Of a DNA stretch of 17,919 nucleotides, positions 1-7,317 are shown piece after piece. The stretch is from positions 4,495-22,413 of the forward strand of contig DHJF01000047.1 in NCBI GenBank assembly GCA_002404195.1, in the 5' to 3' direction. The stretch is from Candidatus Saccharibacteria bacterium UBA4727 (lineage in GTDB: Bacteria; Patescibacteriota; Saccharimonadia; Saccharimonadales; Saccharimonadaceae). A program made the position numbers and the translations under genes. The notes under the pieces were generated by a model. The model searched no databases. It had not been told where the DNA came from and was given only the letters and a program-made list of their open reading frames with translations. Each line of letters begins with the position of its first letter. Position 1 is the first letter of the stretch.

Positions 1-353
1 GCAATAAATTTCGGCTGACAAATCGCCACCCGTTGCAGCGCAAAAATTCGCTCCCACTCAAAATCGGCACAATCGGCCACGTACACCATCGAAAGATCGC
101 TCGTGTAGGCGTTGTGATAAGCGCCGTTTTTGGTAAATTCAGCCTCGTAGGCGTGTTCTGACTTGAACTGCGCATTAGCACCGAAGGCCATATGCTCCAT
201 AATATGCGCCGTTTCGTAAATCTCTTTGTTACGTACGTAGCGATTGCCAGCCCGGAACTGGAACTGAAAGCTCATGACGGTGGCACCTGGGATATCGATT
301 AAGAGACCTCGTGCGCCATTTTTTAGCCGTACCTCTTCAACGGTATGTTTCAT
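1..353 (-). CDS. M16 family zinc metallopeptidase, N-terminal part (runs off the window)
   Basis: This is the first ~117 residues of a peptidase that continues beyond the left edge. It shows the inverted zinc motif of the M16 (pitrilysin/insulinase/processing peptidase) family: HIMEH, with H50 and H54 as zinc ligands and E53 as the catalytic base. About 25 residues later a NAYTSDLSMVY stretch matches the family's NA-T---D-T-Y strand. The third zinc ligand would lie beyond the edge. The ATG at 353 lies 31 nt after the secA stop and has an AGGAAG Shine-Dalgarno (365-370, read on the minus strand), so it is probably the last-known member of a secA operon. No signal peptide is visible at the N-terminus, so a cytoplasmic peptide-degrading role is likely. 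The substrate is unknown. Many CPR genomes carry paired M16 subunits; whether this one has a partner cannot be seen here. Confidence 0.85.
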   Translation of the reverse strand, partial: MKHTVEEVRLKNGARGLLIDIPGATVMSFQFQFRAGNRYVRNKEIYETAHIMEHMAFGANAQFKSEHAYEAEFTKNGAYHNAYTSDLSMVYVADCADFEWERIFALQRVAICQPKFI

Positions 354-384
354 TTGTTTATCTACTTCCTACAACCCAGAGTTA

Positions 385-3009
385 CTAACGGCTATTTTTA
401 CGATTTTGACGTTGTGATTTCTTTTTTTTGCGAGACACATTCTTTTGCTTGTTAAGCTCGGCGGCAGTTTTTGCCTTTTTAGTTGTCCCGAAGTCACTAT
501 CGCGGTTTTCTTCACCACCAGTGACTTCATTAACACCGCGCTCGACAGCATTTTCAGCCAAGCGAGTCAGTTCAGTGTCGTACTCATCGTCGGCATTGCG
601 CACGATAGCGTCGTGTTTGTGGACGTGCATGATAGCCCGTAACACTTCGTCACGGAGCATGCCCTGAAGACTCTCGAATAGCTTCTGTGATTCGCTACGA
701 TACTCGACAAGTGGGTCACGCTGACCAACGCTGCGCCAGTGAATACCTTCGCGCAGGTGCTGCATGTTCTCGAGGTGCTGCATCCAAAGCGTGTCGAGTA
801 CGGCCATGTAGGCTTCGCGCTCAACGCTACGCAGGTTGTCCACTTCGATTTCATCTTCTTTCTTTTTGTAGAGCTTGTCGACTTCTTTTTTAGCGAGGTC
901 AAAGCGAGCTTTGTCTTTTTTCTCGGCACCGATTGCATTGATGCGTTTTTCGCCGATTGGGAAAATAGTCGTAAAGTTTTCAACAAAGTTTTTGTTGTTC
1001 TTTGCAGGCACGACGGTAAGTTCGCGTATTTTTTCAGTAATCAGACGTTCAATTTCCGGCTTGATGTTGTCGCCTTCAAGAATCTTACGGCGCATGACAT
1101 AGACAACGCGGCGGTGACGGTTAATGACGTTGTCGTACTGCACGACATTTTTACGCGTGTCGTAGTTGTAGCCTTCAACGCGTTTTTGAGCAGCTTCGAG
1201 TGTCTTCGACACGGCCTTGTTTTGGATTGGCGTATCTTCGCCGACACCCAAACGATCCATCAGTGCAGCAATACGCTCGCCCTGGAAAATACGCATAAGG
1301 TCGTCTTCGGTTGAGACGTAGAACTGGGTTTCACCAGGGTCACCTTGACGTCCGCCACGACCACGCAGCTGATTATCAATACGGCGAGATTCGTGTCGTT
1401 CACTACCGATAACGACCAGTCCGCCGAGTTCTTTCACGCCCTTGCCAAGCACGATGTCGGTACCACGACCAGCAATGTTGGTAGCGAGGGTGATCGCACC
1501 CTTTTCACCAGCTTTTTCGACAATCGCCGCTTCGCGCTCGTTGTTTTTGGCGTTCAAAAGTTCGTACTCGATGCCTACTTTCGCAAGATAGGCAGCGATG
1601 AGCTCGTTTTTGGCAATCGAAGCCGAGCCAACCAGGACCGGACGACCCTGAGCGTGGAACTCTTTAATCGCTTCAGCCACAGCTTTTAACTTGCCTTTTT
1701 CAGACTTAAAGATGAGATCTTCGTGGTCGATACGGGCAATTTGCCTATTTGGTGGAATCTGAATAACATCAAGGCTATAAATCTGCTGGAACTCCTCGGC
1801 CTCAGTAAAGGCCGTACCAGTCATACCTGAGAGTTTACTATAGAGACGGAAGTAATTCTGGAACGAGACGGTGGCCAGCGTCATGCTTTCTTGCAGTACC
1901 GGTACGTTCTCCTTAGCTTCAATCGCCTGGTGCAGGCCTTCGTTGTAGCGACGACCTTGCATTAAACGACCAGTGTGTTCATCGACAATAATAACTTCAC
2001 CCTCACCAGTTACCACGTAGTCTTTATCGCGATTAAACAGTGTCTGGGCGCGCAAAGCTTGGTCGAGGTGATAAACCGAACGAACAGCGTCTGGCGTGTA
2101 GAGGTTTTTGATACCAAGCATTTTTTGAACTTTTTCAACACCTTCGTCGGTCAGCGCGACCGTGCGGTGCTTTTCATCAAGCACGTAGTCTGAGGCGGTT
2201 AATTTTGCAGCGATCTTGGCGAATTGGTAGTAGCTGTCTGGATTTTCGGCAGCCGGCGCACTGATAATCAGCGGCGTGCGGGCTTCGTCGATCAAAATCG
2301 AGTCAACCTCGTCCACGATGGCAAAATTGAGCTCACGCTGGCGCAGAAGATCAACTTCGTTCACCATGTTGTCGCGGAGATAGTCGAAACCAAACTCATT
2401 GTTGGTGCCGTAGGTAATGTCAGCTTCGTAGGCTTCTTTACGTGAGACAGGACGAAGCTTACGCATACGCAGGTCGGTGTGAGCCTCGTTATCGTAGTCT
2501 TTATCAAACAAGAATGAGGCTTCGTTGATAACAACACCGGTACTCATCCCTAAGAAGTCGTACACCTGACCCATCCAGCTGGCGTCACGTTGCACCAGGT
2601 AATCGTTGACCGACACGATATGCACACCCTTGCCGCTGAGGGCGTTGAGGTAGGTCGGTAGCGTTGCCACCAGAGTTTTACCTTCACCGGTCTTCATTTC
2701 AGCCACATTGCCTTCGTGCAGGGCCATACCGCCGATCAGCTGCACGTCAAAGTGACGCATACCCAGTACGCGGTCACTTGCCTCGCGCACCAGCGCAAAA
2801 GCGTCAGGTAAAATATCATCAAGCGTCGTGCCTTTTTTGGCAAGACGTTCTTTTAAAACGGCCGTTTGCTTCTGCAAATCAGCTTTCGACATTGCTTTAT
2901 AGGTGTCGCCGAGCTGATTAACCGCGCCGACTTTCTTTTGTAGTTGCTTTAAAATACGCTGTTGCGGATCACCAAAAACCTTGGTTAACGCTACTTGTCT
3001 ACTGACCAT
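385..3009 (-). CDS. secA: Preprotein translocase ATPase SecA
   Basis: SecA is the motor ATPase that pushes unfolded preproteins through SecYEG. At 874 residues all core motifs are present: Walker A MKTGEGKT (105-112), Walker B/DEVDS with IDEARTPLI (233-247), the preprotein-crosslinking segment between NBD halves, GMTGTA (395-400), NIAGRGTDI (511-519) and the arginine-finger segment RIDNQLRGRGGRQGDPG (543-559), followed by the helical scaffold and wing regions. The C-terminus lacks the usual SEC-C zinc motif (CxCxSGxxxxxCH). Instead it ends in a strongly basic tail rich in Lys/Arg (about the last 35 residues), which might serve in lipid or ribosome contact (inference). The ATG at 3009 has a GAGGG Shine-Dalgarno 9 nt upstream and a TATAAT box at 3060-3065. 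It follows hpf and precedes an M16 peptidase gene. Confidence 0.98.
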   Translation of the reverse strand: MVSRQVALTKVFGDPQQRILKQLQKKVGAVNQLGDTYKAMSKADLQKQTAVLKERLAKKGTTLDDILPDAFALVREASDRVLGMRHFDVQLIGGMALHEGNVAEMKTGEGKTLVATLPTYLNALSGKGVHIVSVNDYLVQRDASWMGQVYDFLGMSTGVVINEASFLFDKDYDNEAHTDLRMRKLRPVSRKEAYEADITYGTNNEFGFDYLRDNMVNEVDLLRQRELNFAIVDEVDSILIDEARTPLIISAPAAENPDSYYQFAKIAAKLTASDYVLDEKHRTVALTDEGVEKVQKMLGIKNLYTPDAVRSVYHLDQALRAQTLFNRDKDYVVTGEGEVIIVDEHTGRLMQGRRYNEGLHQAIEAKENVPVLQESMTLATVSFQNYFRLYSKLSGMTGTAFTEAEEFQQIYSLDVIQIPPNRQIARIDHEDLIFKSEKGKLKAVAEAIKEFHAQGRPVLVGSASIAKNELIAAYLAKVGIEYELLNAKNNEREAAIVEKAGEKGAITLATNIAGRGTDIVLGKGVKELGGLVVIGSERHESRRIDNQLRGRGGRQGDPGETQFYVSTEDDLMRIFQGERIAALMDRLGVGEDTPIQNKAVSKTLEAAQKRVEGYNYDTRKNVVQYDNVINRHRRVVYVMRRKILEGDNIKPEIERLITEKIRELTVVPAKNNKNFVENFTTIFPIGEKRINAIGAEKKDKARFDLAKKEVDKLYKKKEDEIEVDNLRSVEREAYMAVLDTLWMQHLENMQHLREGIHWRSVGQRDPLVEYRSESQKLFESLQGMLRDEVLRAIMHVHKHDAIVRNADDEYDTELTRLAENAVERGVNEVTGGEENRDSDFGTTKKAKTAAELNKQKNVSRKKKKSQRQNRKNSR

Positions 3010-3059
3010 AAAAATGAACCCTCGCTGTCTGAAAAAATCTTCTGTATAAACTAAGAGTT

Positions 3060-3086
3060 ATTATACGCTGTTTTGACGCGAGTGAA
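3060..3086 (-). promoter_or_regulatory. Predicted promoter of secA
   Basis: On the minus strand a perfect TATAAT (3060-3065) lies about 50 nt upstream of the secA ATG. A weak -35-like TTCACT (3081-3086) sits at a short 15-bp spacing. Unlike most promoters in this window it has no TGn extension. The leader carries a GAGGG Shine-Dalgarno. Confidence 0.55.
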
Positions 3087-3104
3087 AAGTGATAATGAAC
3101 TAAT

Positions 3105-3479
3105 TTACTGGACTTCGCGAGCGTAGCTGCGTTTAAAGCGGCTTAAAACACCCCGACGGCCGACATGCGGCAGCGTTGCTTCTTTGTAGCGATGGAGTTG
3201 CGCGACAATTTTCGCCTCGACAATATCGATAGCGGCCAGCACGTTCACCGTGGAATCTTTGGCGGTAATAAATTTATCAGGCACGTGCAAATTGACCTCG
3301 GCTTCGTATTTATTACCGTGGTCACGGTTCACTTCGCGCAGACGCACTTCGGCTGTTACAGACTTGCGGGCGTGCTTTGGCAAGTAGCGGTCGAGTCGAC
3401 CAATCTTACGCATGACATATTTTTCAGTAACGGCATCAACCTCAAATTGAATACCTTTGATCTCGATTGCTTTTATCAT
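3105..3479 (-). CDS. hpf: Ribosome hibernation promoting factor (HPF/RaiA family)
   Basis: The 124-residue protein has the beta-alpha-beta-beta-beta-alpha pattern of the S30AE/RaiA family. MIKAIEIKGIQFEV opens it, a helix carries KIGRLDRYLPK, then come strands with AEVRLREV and YEAEVNLHVP, and finally a long helix IDIVEAKIVAQLHRYKE. Family members bind the decoding centre of the 30S subunit and silence ribosomes in stationary phase. It is slightly longer than E. coli HPF (95 aa) because of a basic tail (RRGVLSRFKRSYAREVQ). It lacks the C-terminal dimerisation domain of long HPF. An upstream in-frame ATG at 3608 would overlap serS; the ATG at 3479 is chosen because an AGGAGGG Shine-Dalgarno stands just before it. 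Its promoter is embedded in the end of serS. Confidence 0.93.
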   Translation of the reverse strand: MIKAIEIKGIQFEVDAVTEKYVMRKIGRLDRYLPKHARKSVTAEVRLREVNRDHGNKYEAEVNLHVPDKFITAKDSTVNVLAAIDIVEAKIVAQLHRYKEATLPHVGRRGVLSRFKRSYAREVQ

Positions 3480-3515
3480 ACGCCCTCCTGTTTTTATTAG
3501 GTTCGGTATACCTTG

Positions 3516-3524
3516 ATTATAGCA
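3516..3524 (-). promoter_or_regulatory. Extended -10 promoter of hpf, overlapping the serS stop codon
   Basis: The minus strand reads GTGCTATAAT across the end of serS: TGC (3522-3524) plus a perfect TATAAT (3516-3521). In serS the same bases encode Val-Leu-stop (GTG CTA TAA). Transcription would start near 3509, giving a leader of roughly 30 nt that contains the strong AGGAGGG site of hpf. Confidence 0.7.
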
Positions 3525-4815
3525 CTTTTCGGCCACCAAGATAAGGCTGAAGCACAACCGGAATGCGCACATTCCCCTGTTCGTCTTGACCATTTTCGAT
3601 AATCGCAATCATAGCACGACCAAGGGCGAAAGCCGTAGCGTCATTCGTATGAATCAGCTCAAGATCACCATTCTCGCGACGCACCCGTGTTTTCAGGCGA
3701 CGCGCTTGGTAATCTGTCATGTAGTCGGCTGTGTGCGTTTCTCGGTATTTGTCCTGACCAGGCAGCCAGGCTTCCATATCGATACCGCGGGCGTTCGGCT
3801 TACCGATGTCGGCCGTACATTTTTGAATCACCTGGTACGGTAGTTCAAGGGACGCGAGCAGATATTCCTGAATCGCCACAAACAGCAAATGTTCGTCGAG
3901 GCCGTCTTCGCCAGTCGTGAAACTCTCCATCTCCAACTTGTCGAACTGATGCATGCGCAGAATGCCTTCCATATCTTTGCCATAGGTACCCGCCTCGCGG
4001 CGAAAGCTGGTAGCGTAGCCGACGTAGCGGAGTGGCAGTTGTTTTTCGTCAAAGATTTCATCGGCGTGCATACTACCGAGGACGTGCTCGGCGCTGCCCT
4101 GTAGCCACAAATCATCGCCCTCGAGCTTATAGCGATCATCACGCGGCTCGAGTCGATCCATCGCATCGTAGAGTTCGGTTCGAATCATGAGCGGCGGCAA
4201 AACTGGCACAAATGGTCGCGTCGCAACAGGCAGGCCAGCGTCGGCTGCGATCTGTTTAATGATCGCTTCGTCGCTGAGACTATTGATTACAAATGTCACA
4301 ATCGCCAGCTGCAACTTCACTAAGTCGCCCTTAATATAGGCAAAGCGGCTACCCGCCACCTTGCTGGCGCGCTCTTTATCAATCCAATCACGCTGCGTGG
4401 CAATATCGCTATGGTTGCGTGGTGTAAATCCAAAGACGGGTTTGTCACCAACCACTTTTGCCACGACATTTTCGTCCTCACTTGCACCAACTGGCACGTC
4501 GGCCAGCGCCATATTCGGCACTTTTTTGAGCAGCGTCGTGAACTGCAGATCAGCCTCTTTCAAATTCGCCTCGACGTCAGCCAGCTGCTCTTTCAGAGCC
4601 TTGCCTTCAGCCATCGCTTCATCGGACGGCTTGCCGCCTTTCATACTGGCGGCTATCGTATTACGTTTTTCACGCAAGTCGTCAGCCAGCTGCTGCAGCT
4701 GGCGCTTTGACTCGTCCGCCTTCATTAATTCATCAATCGAAACGTCATAGCCTTTATGCTTGGCGTTTTCTTGAACTTCTTTGGCGTGGGTACGAATAAA
4801 ACGAATATCTAACAT
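3517..4815 (-). CDS. serS: Seryl-tRNA synthetase
   Basis: This class II synthetase charges tRNA-Ser. At 432 residues it is of normal bacterial length. The N-terminal tRNA-binding coiled coil spans about residues 30-105 and is rich in Lys/Glu/Gln heptads. The catalytic core shows motif 2 FRREAGTYGKD (271-281) followed by RMHQFDKLE (287-295), and motif 3 FALGRAMIAIIENGQ (396-410). Two signature sites differ from textbook SerRS: the TxE serine-binding motif reads SAE (241-243), and the usual SSCSNFTDFQARR reads THTADYMTDYQARR (360-373). Because the surrounding motifs are intact, this is probably a lineage variant and not loss of function. The ATG at 4815 has no Shine-Dalgarno. A TGC-TACAAT element ends 6 nt before it, implying a leaderless transcript. 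Confidence 0.97.
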   Translation of the reverse strand: MLDIRFIRTHAKEVQENAKHKGYDVSIDELMKADESKRQLQQLADDLREKRNTIAASMKGGKPSDEAMAEGKALKEQLADVEANLKEADLQFTTLLKKVPNMALADVPVGASEDENVVAKVVGDKPVFGFTPRNHSDIATQRDWIDKERASKVAGSRFAYIKGDLVKLQLAIVTFVINSLSDEAIIKQIAADAGLPVATRPFVPVLPPLMIRTELYDAMDRLEPRDDRYKLEGDDLWLQGSAEHVLGSMHADEIFDEKQLPLRYVGYATSFRREAGTYGKDMEGILRMHQFDKLEMESFTTGEDGLDEHLLFVAIQEYLLASLELPYQVIQKCTADIGKPNARGIDMEAWLPGQDKYRETHTADYMTDYQARRLKTRVRRENGDLELIHTNDATAFALGRAMIAIIENGQDEQGNVRIPVVLQPYLGGRKVL

Positions 4816-4821
4816 GCTTTT

Positions 4822-4830
4822 ATTGTAGCA
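4822..4830 (-). promoter_or_regulatory. Extended -10 promoter of serS, leaderless arrangement
   Basis: The minus strand reads GTGCTACAAT, then AAAAGC, then the serS ATG. The -10 hexamer (4822-4827) ends 6 nt before the start codon, so the predicted transcription start falls at or next to the ATG. There is no Shine-Dalgarno and no convincing -35. Confidence 0.65.
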
Positions 4831-4857
4831 CTAGACTCCCGCAGACGGATACGGTTG

Positions 4858-4885
4858 TTTACTTTTTAGACAAAAGTTGTATAAT
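4858..4885 (+). promoter_or_regulatory. Promoter of the small membrane protein gene
   Basis: TTTACT (4858-4863), a 16-bp spacer and a perfect TATAAT (4880-4885) form a standard sigma-70-type promoter. It points right and is divergent from the serS promoter about 30 bp away. The leader is about 58 nt long and carries an AAGGGG Shine-Dalgarno. Confidence 0.65.
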
Positions 4886-4949
4886 TTTCATTAATGCATC
4901 GTTCAAATCCGAGCGACCGAACCTTCCACTGAAAAGGGGCTATGCCATT

Positions 4950-5294
4950 ATGCAGCCACATAAAAATCTCATGCTCGAGCCTGAGCTTGTCGCCGACTCG
5001 TTTCGCCAAGAGATTGCCATTGCAGGCCTTGCTCTTGTCAACAGTCTGTTGGAAAACTTGTGGCGCTTTGTCGTCGCGGCTGTCGTCGGCTATGTAGTAT
5101 ACCTGATGATCGTTTTGGGGACACCAGCCACGCCCATCGCGCCAACCAGCACCATGACACCAGAACAGCACAGAGACAGCTTTGGCTGGTCCATGGCGGC
5201 GCTCACAGGTGCTACTGTGCTGCCGCTTTGCTACGTCGACTGGCGTTCGCGTTGGCGGCAGATGACGACAGCGGCCAAGCAGACACTACGCTAG
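4950..5294 (+). CDS. Small two-TM membrane protein of unknown function
   Basis: I do not recognise this 114-residue protein. Its N-terminal ~38 residues form a probable amphipathic helix with acidic residues (EPELVADSFRQEIA). One membrane segment follows at about 39-57 (rich in V, A, Y, L), then a Pro/Thr-rich loop (58-72) and a second, weaker hydrophobic segment at 79-95. The basic tail (WRSRWRQ, KQ, R) suggests that both ends face the cytoplasm (inference). Support that it is a real gene: its own TTTACT/TATAAT promoter, an AAGGGG ribosome site about 10 nt before the ATG, and a strong terminator directly after the stop. It stands alone between divergent serS and a convergent broken gene. Confidence 0.7.
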   Translation: MQPHKNLMLEPELVADSFRQEIAIAGLALVNSLLENLWRFVVAAVVGYVVYLMIVLGTPATPIAPTSTMTPEQHRDSFGWSMAALTGATVLPLCYVDWRSRWRQMTTAAKQTLR

Positions 5295-5308
5295 ACCCAC
5301 CCCTTTCA

Positions 5309-5356
5309 AAAAGCCCGTCGCCACCCTCGTTTGAGGTGTTGGTGACGGGCTTTTCT
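5309..5356. terminator. Bidirectional intrinsic terminator
   Basis: A 15-bp stem (left arm 5309-5323, right arm 5340-5354) has an 11-bp perfect outer part, AAAAGCCCGTC pairing with GACGGGCTTTT, one G-T wobble further in, and a CTC/GAG mini-stem in the loop. T-runs on both strands (TTTTCT on plus, CTTTTTG on minus) let it serve both the plus-strand gene ending at 5294 and the minus-strand gene ending at 5378. Confidence 0.9.
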
Positions 5357-5377
5357 AATAGTTATATCATTTGCAAA

Positions 5378-6000
5378 TTATTGAGATTCGTATGATTCAA
5401 CAGCCGCGAGCGCCTGCTTCACCAAGAAAACCTGCGACTGAATCCCTAGAGCGTCATCGGCATTAGGATATGGGTCGCCCACTCTAAATTCCGATAGTGT
5501 TGCAACGAACGAGTCCGAGCGGACGGCTATATCTTGACCTCTTGAGTTCGCTGACTTCAGGCTCGAACCGGTAATCATCGCATTTCGGTTATCTTTAGCG
5601 TGAACACGGACTTCACCCTCAGGCAATAATTCGACAGTGTAGTAGCGAGAAGTCATATAGCCCTCTTCGTCAGGAACACTAGCGTTCTTTGCGATAAGTA
5701 TCATTACGTCATCTAGTGAGTATAAAACCGACACTCGCACCTGTGATGGATTTGGCGCCACCGCCTCACTTATGGGGAGCGCGCCAACGGTGTGAAGTTG
5801 CGTGAGCTCCATAGTGTATGTCTTGTCATCGGAATCAAGCCTAGAGATGGTTCTTGTGACACCCTGCTCTCGATGGCAGTAATATGCTCAGCTGCAAGAA
5901 CTACTGAGGACCGTCCAATAAGCGACGTCCCCAACTTTTTTATAAAAAAACTTCTTGGCTTACGATTCTGACTGTCCGAAGTGTTTGTTTCGTTTTTCAT
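5378..6000 (-). pseudogene. Unrecognised gene, apparently frameshifted
   Basis: Two overlapping reading frames look like one interrupted gene. The N-terminal frame starts at ATG 6000 (MKNETNTSDSQNRKPRSFF...) and stays open to 5770, but its last ~28 residues (rich in S, P, R, T, W) look like out-of-frame translation. The C-terminal frame (stop at 5378) is open from 5887 downwards. It reads naturally upstream of its first ATG at 5812 (…VTRTISRLDSDDKTYT), and that ATG has neither a Shine-Dalgarno nor a leaderless promoter. A one-base change between about 5813 and 5887 would join them into a protein of ~205 residues. The C-terminal part looks like a soluble beta-rich domain (SVLYSLDDVMILIAKN, YYTVELLPEGEVRVHAK). 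No family is recognised. AGA/AGG arginine codons are frequent here but rare in neighbours, which hints at a different origin. It could also be a sequencing error or a programmed event. Confidence 0.6.
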
Positions 6001-6011
6001 ATTTGAATGAG

Positions 6012-6040
6012 TTTTTAGCACTTATGCTATAAAAAGTCAA
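6012..6040 (-). promoter_or_regulatory. Promoter of the frameshifted gene
   Basis: TTGACT (-35, 6035-6040), a 17-bp spacer ending in TGC, and a weak hexamer TAAAAA (6012-6017) lie on the minus strand. The ATG at 6000 is 11 nt beyond the hexamer, so the leader would be only a few bases. An in-frame GTG at 6021 lies inside this promoter and is therefore an unlikely start. Confidence 0.5.
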
Positions 6041-6042
6041 TA

Positions 6043-7317
6043 CTATTCCGTACGTAGCGCTTCGATTGGGTCAAGCTTGGCGGCCTTGCGAGCTGGCAAG
6101 ATGCCGGCACCAACCGAGACGAGCATGAGGCCAACGATAATCGCCACTACACTCAGTGGTTCGAAAATAAGAAGATTCGTACCTGTCCCGAGCGCCAATG
6201 CCTTTGTAATTAACGGATTGGCGAATGTCCCAGCGGCAATTGCAACACCAGCGCCAATCGCACCACCGAGAAAGCCAATCCAAGCCGCTTCAAACTTAAA
6301 CAACCGGCCAACATCACGGCGACGCATGCCAAGTGCCTTCATCAGCCCAATCTGTTGCGTACGCTCCAATACGCTAATATACTGAGTGTTAATAATGCCA
6401 AATACCGAGGTAAGCACAGCTAACACGCCGAAGCCCAGCAGGATTCCTTGCAGTACATTGATGAACTGAAAAATCGTACTCATTAAGTCTTTGGCCGTTT
6501 GGACTTCAAAGCCCTTACTGCTAATACTCTGCTTCACCTGGTCGGTCACATCGCTAGAATCCGCAAAGACATAGGCACCCATAAACAATCCGTAGCTTGG
6601 CGTCCCTTGCTGATTGTAGGTGTAAATTTCTTTTGCGAGATCTCCCGTCACTTGAATCGACGAGCTGTTCGTAAATGACAGACTCGATGATTTATAGACA
6701 CCACTTACCTTAATGGCAAATGTCTTCGTGACAGGTTGCGGACTATTCGCACCAGCCTGTTTAACAACTAGATTAATTGACTGTCCAATCGCAGCTTGGT
6801 TTGATGTAAAACCAAGTGCCTCGCGGTAACCCTCGGAAATGACGGTTGAAGCTGGTTTCGTCGCTGCACCACCCGCTAGGTATTCCTGGGTAATATTACC
6901 GTCAAACGCGATCACCTGCGCATGGTATTTATCTTGTCCGGCTCGCGTCGCATATTGAACATTGAGTGAATAAATTGGCGCGACTGAAGCAACCTGTGGC
7001 AACTTAGCAATTGCGTCAAGATCGCGCTGCGACAGTTGCTTGAATGACAACCCGTTGCCAAAAACCTGCGTGTTTTCGCCAGCATATTTCTGTGGCTTTG
7101 AGGCGTCAAAATTCTGTTTTTGCGTCACCCGTAGCTCACGAGTATTAGTATTGGCACTAATAATATCCTGCGCATACTGACGGCCGCCAGCACCAGCGGC
7201 AAGTGCTAAGGTGATTGTAAAGGCACCCACGCCAATAGCAAGACTAGTCAGTAACGTGCGAGCTTTGGCTTGTCGGATACTGCGACTTGCCCGAGCAATA
7301 ATATCGAGTGTTCTCAT
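6043..7317 (-). CDS. ABC transporter permease, MacB/FtsX type
   Basis: The 424-residue membrane subunit has the MacB/FtsX layout. A first TM segment lies at about 21-44, followed by a large extracytoplasmic domain (about 45-280, MacB core type), then three TM segments (about 285-312, 340-365, 385-408). The cytoplasmic coupling loop reads ERTQQIGLMKALGMRRRDV, the hallmark of FtsX-domain permeases, and the protein ends with the typical PARKAAKLDPIEALRTE. Its ATG overlaps the stop of the ATPase gene (ATGA, 7314-7317), so translation is coupled. Relatives export peptides, lipoproteins or antibiotics, or drive envelope processes by mechanotransmission. The substrate here cannot be told. Confidence 0.93.
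   Translation of the reverse strand: MRTLDIIARASRSIRQAKARTLLTSLAIGVGAFTITLALAAGAGGRQYAQDIISANTNTRELRVTQKQNFDASKPQKYAGENTQVFGNGLSFKQLSQRDLDAIAKLPQVASVAPIYSLNVQYATRAGQDKYHAQVIAFDGNITQEYLAGGAATKPASTVISEGYREALGFTSNQAAIGQSINLVVKQAGANSPQPVTKTFAIKVSGVYKSSSLSFTNSSSIQVTGDLAKEIYTYNQQGTPSYGLFMGAYVFADSSDVTDQVKQSISSKGFEVQTAKDLMSTIFQFINVLQGILLGFGVLAVLTSVFGIINTQYISVLERTQQIGLMKALGMRRRDVGRLFKFEAAWIGFLGGAIGAGVAIAAGTFANPLITKALALGTGTNLLIFEPLSVVAIIVGLMLVSVGAGILPARKAAKLDPIEALRTE

Noticed and set aside
739..1314. Long plus-strand open frame (191 codons) opposite secA
   Set aside because: It is an antisense shadow of secA, whose motifs are certain on the minus strand. Its composition (many Phe/Val/His) and the lack of a promoter or ribosome site argue against a gene.
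5928..5960. A AAA AAG slippery heptamer, in the zero frame of the broken gene, next to a T7 run (possible programmed -1 frameshift)
   Set aside because: A -1 shift there leads to a TGA at 5888-5890 after about 20 codons and does not reach the downstream frame directly, so it does not explain the split gene. The A/T runs are more likely chance or mutation-prone sites.
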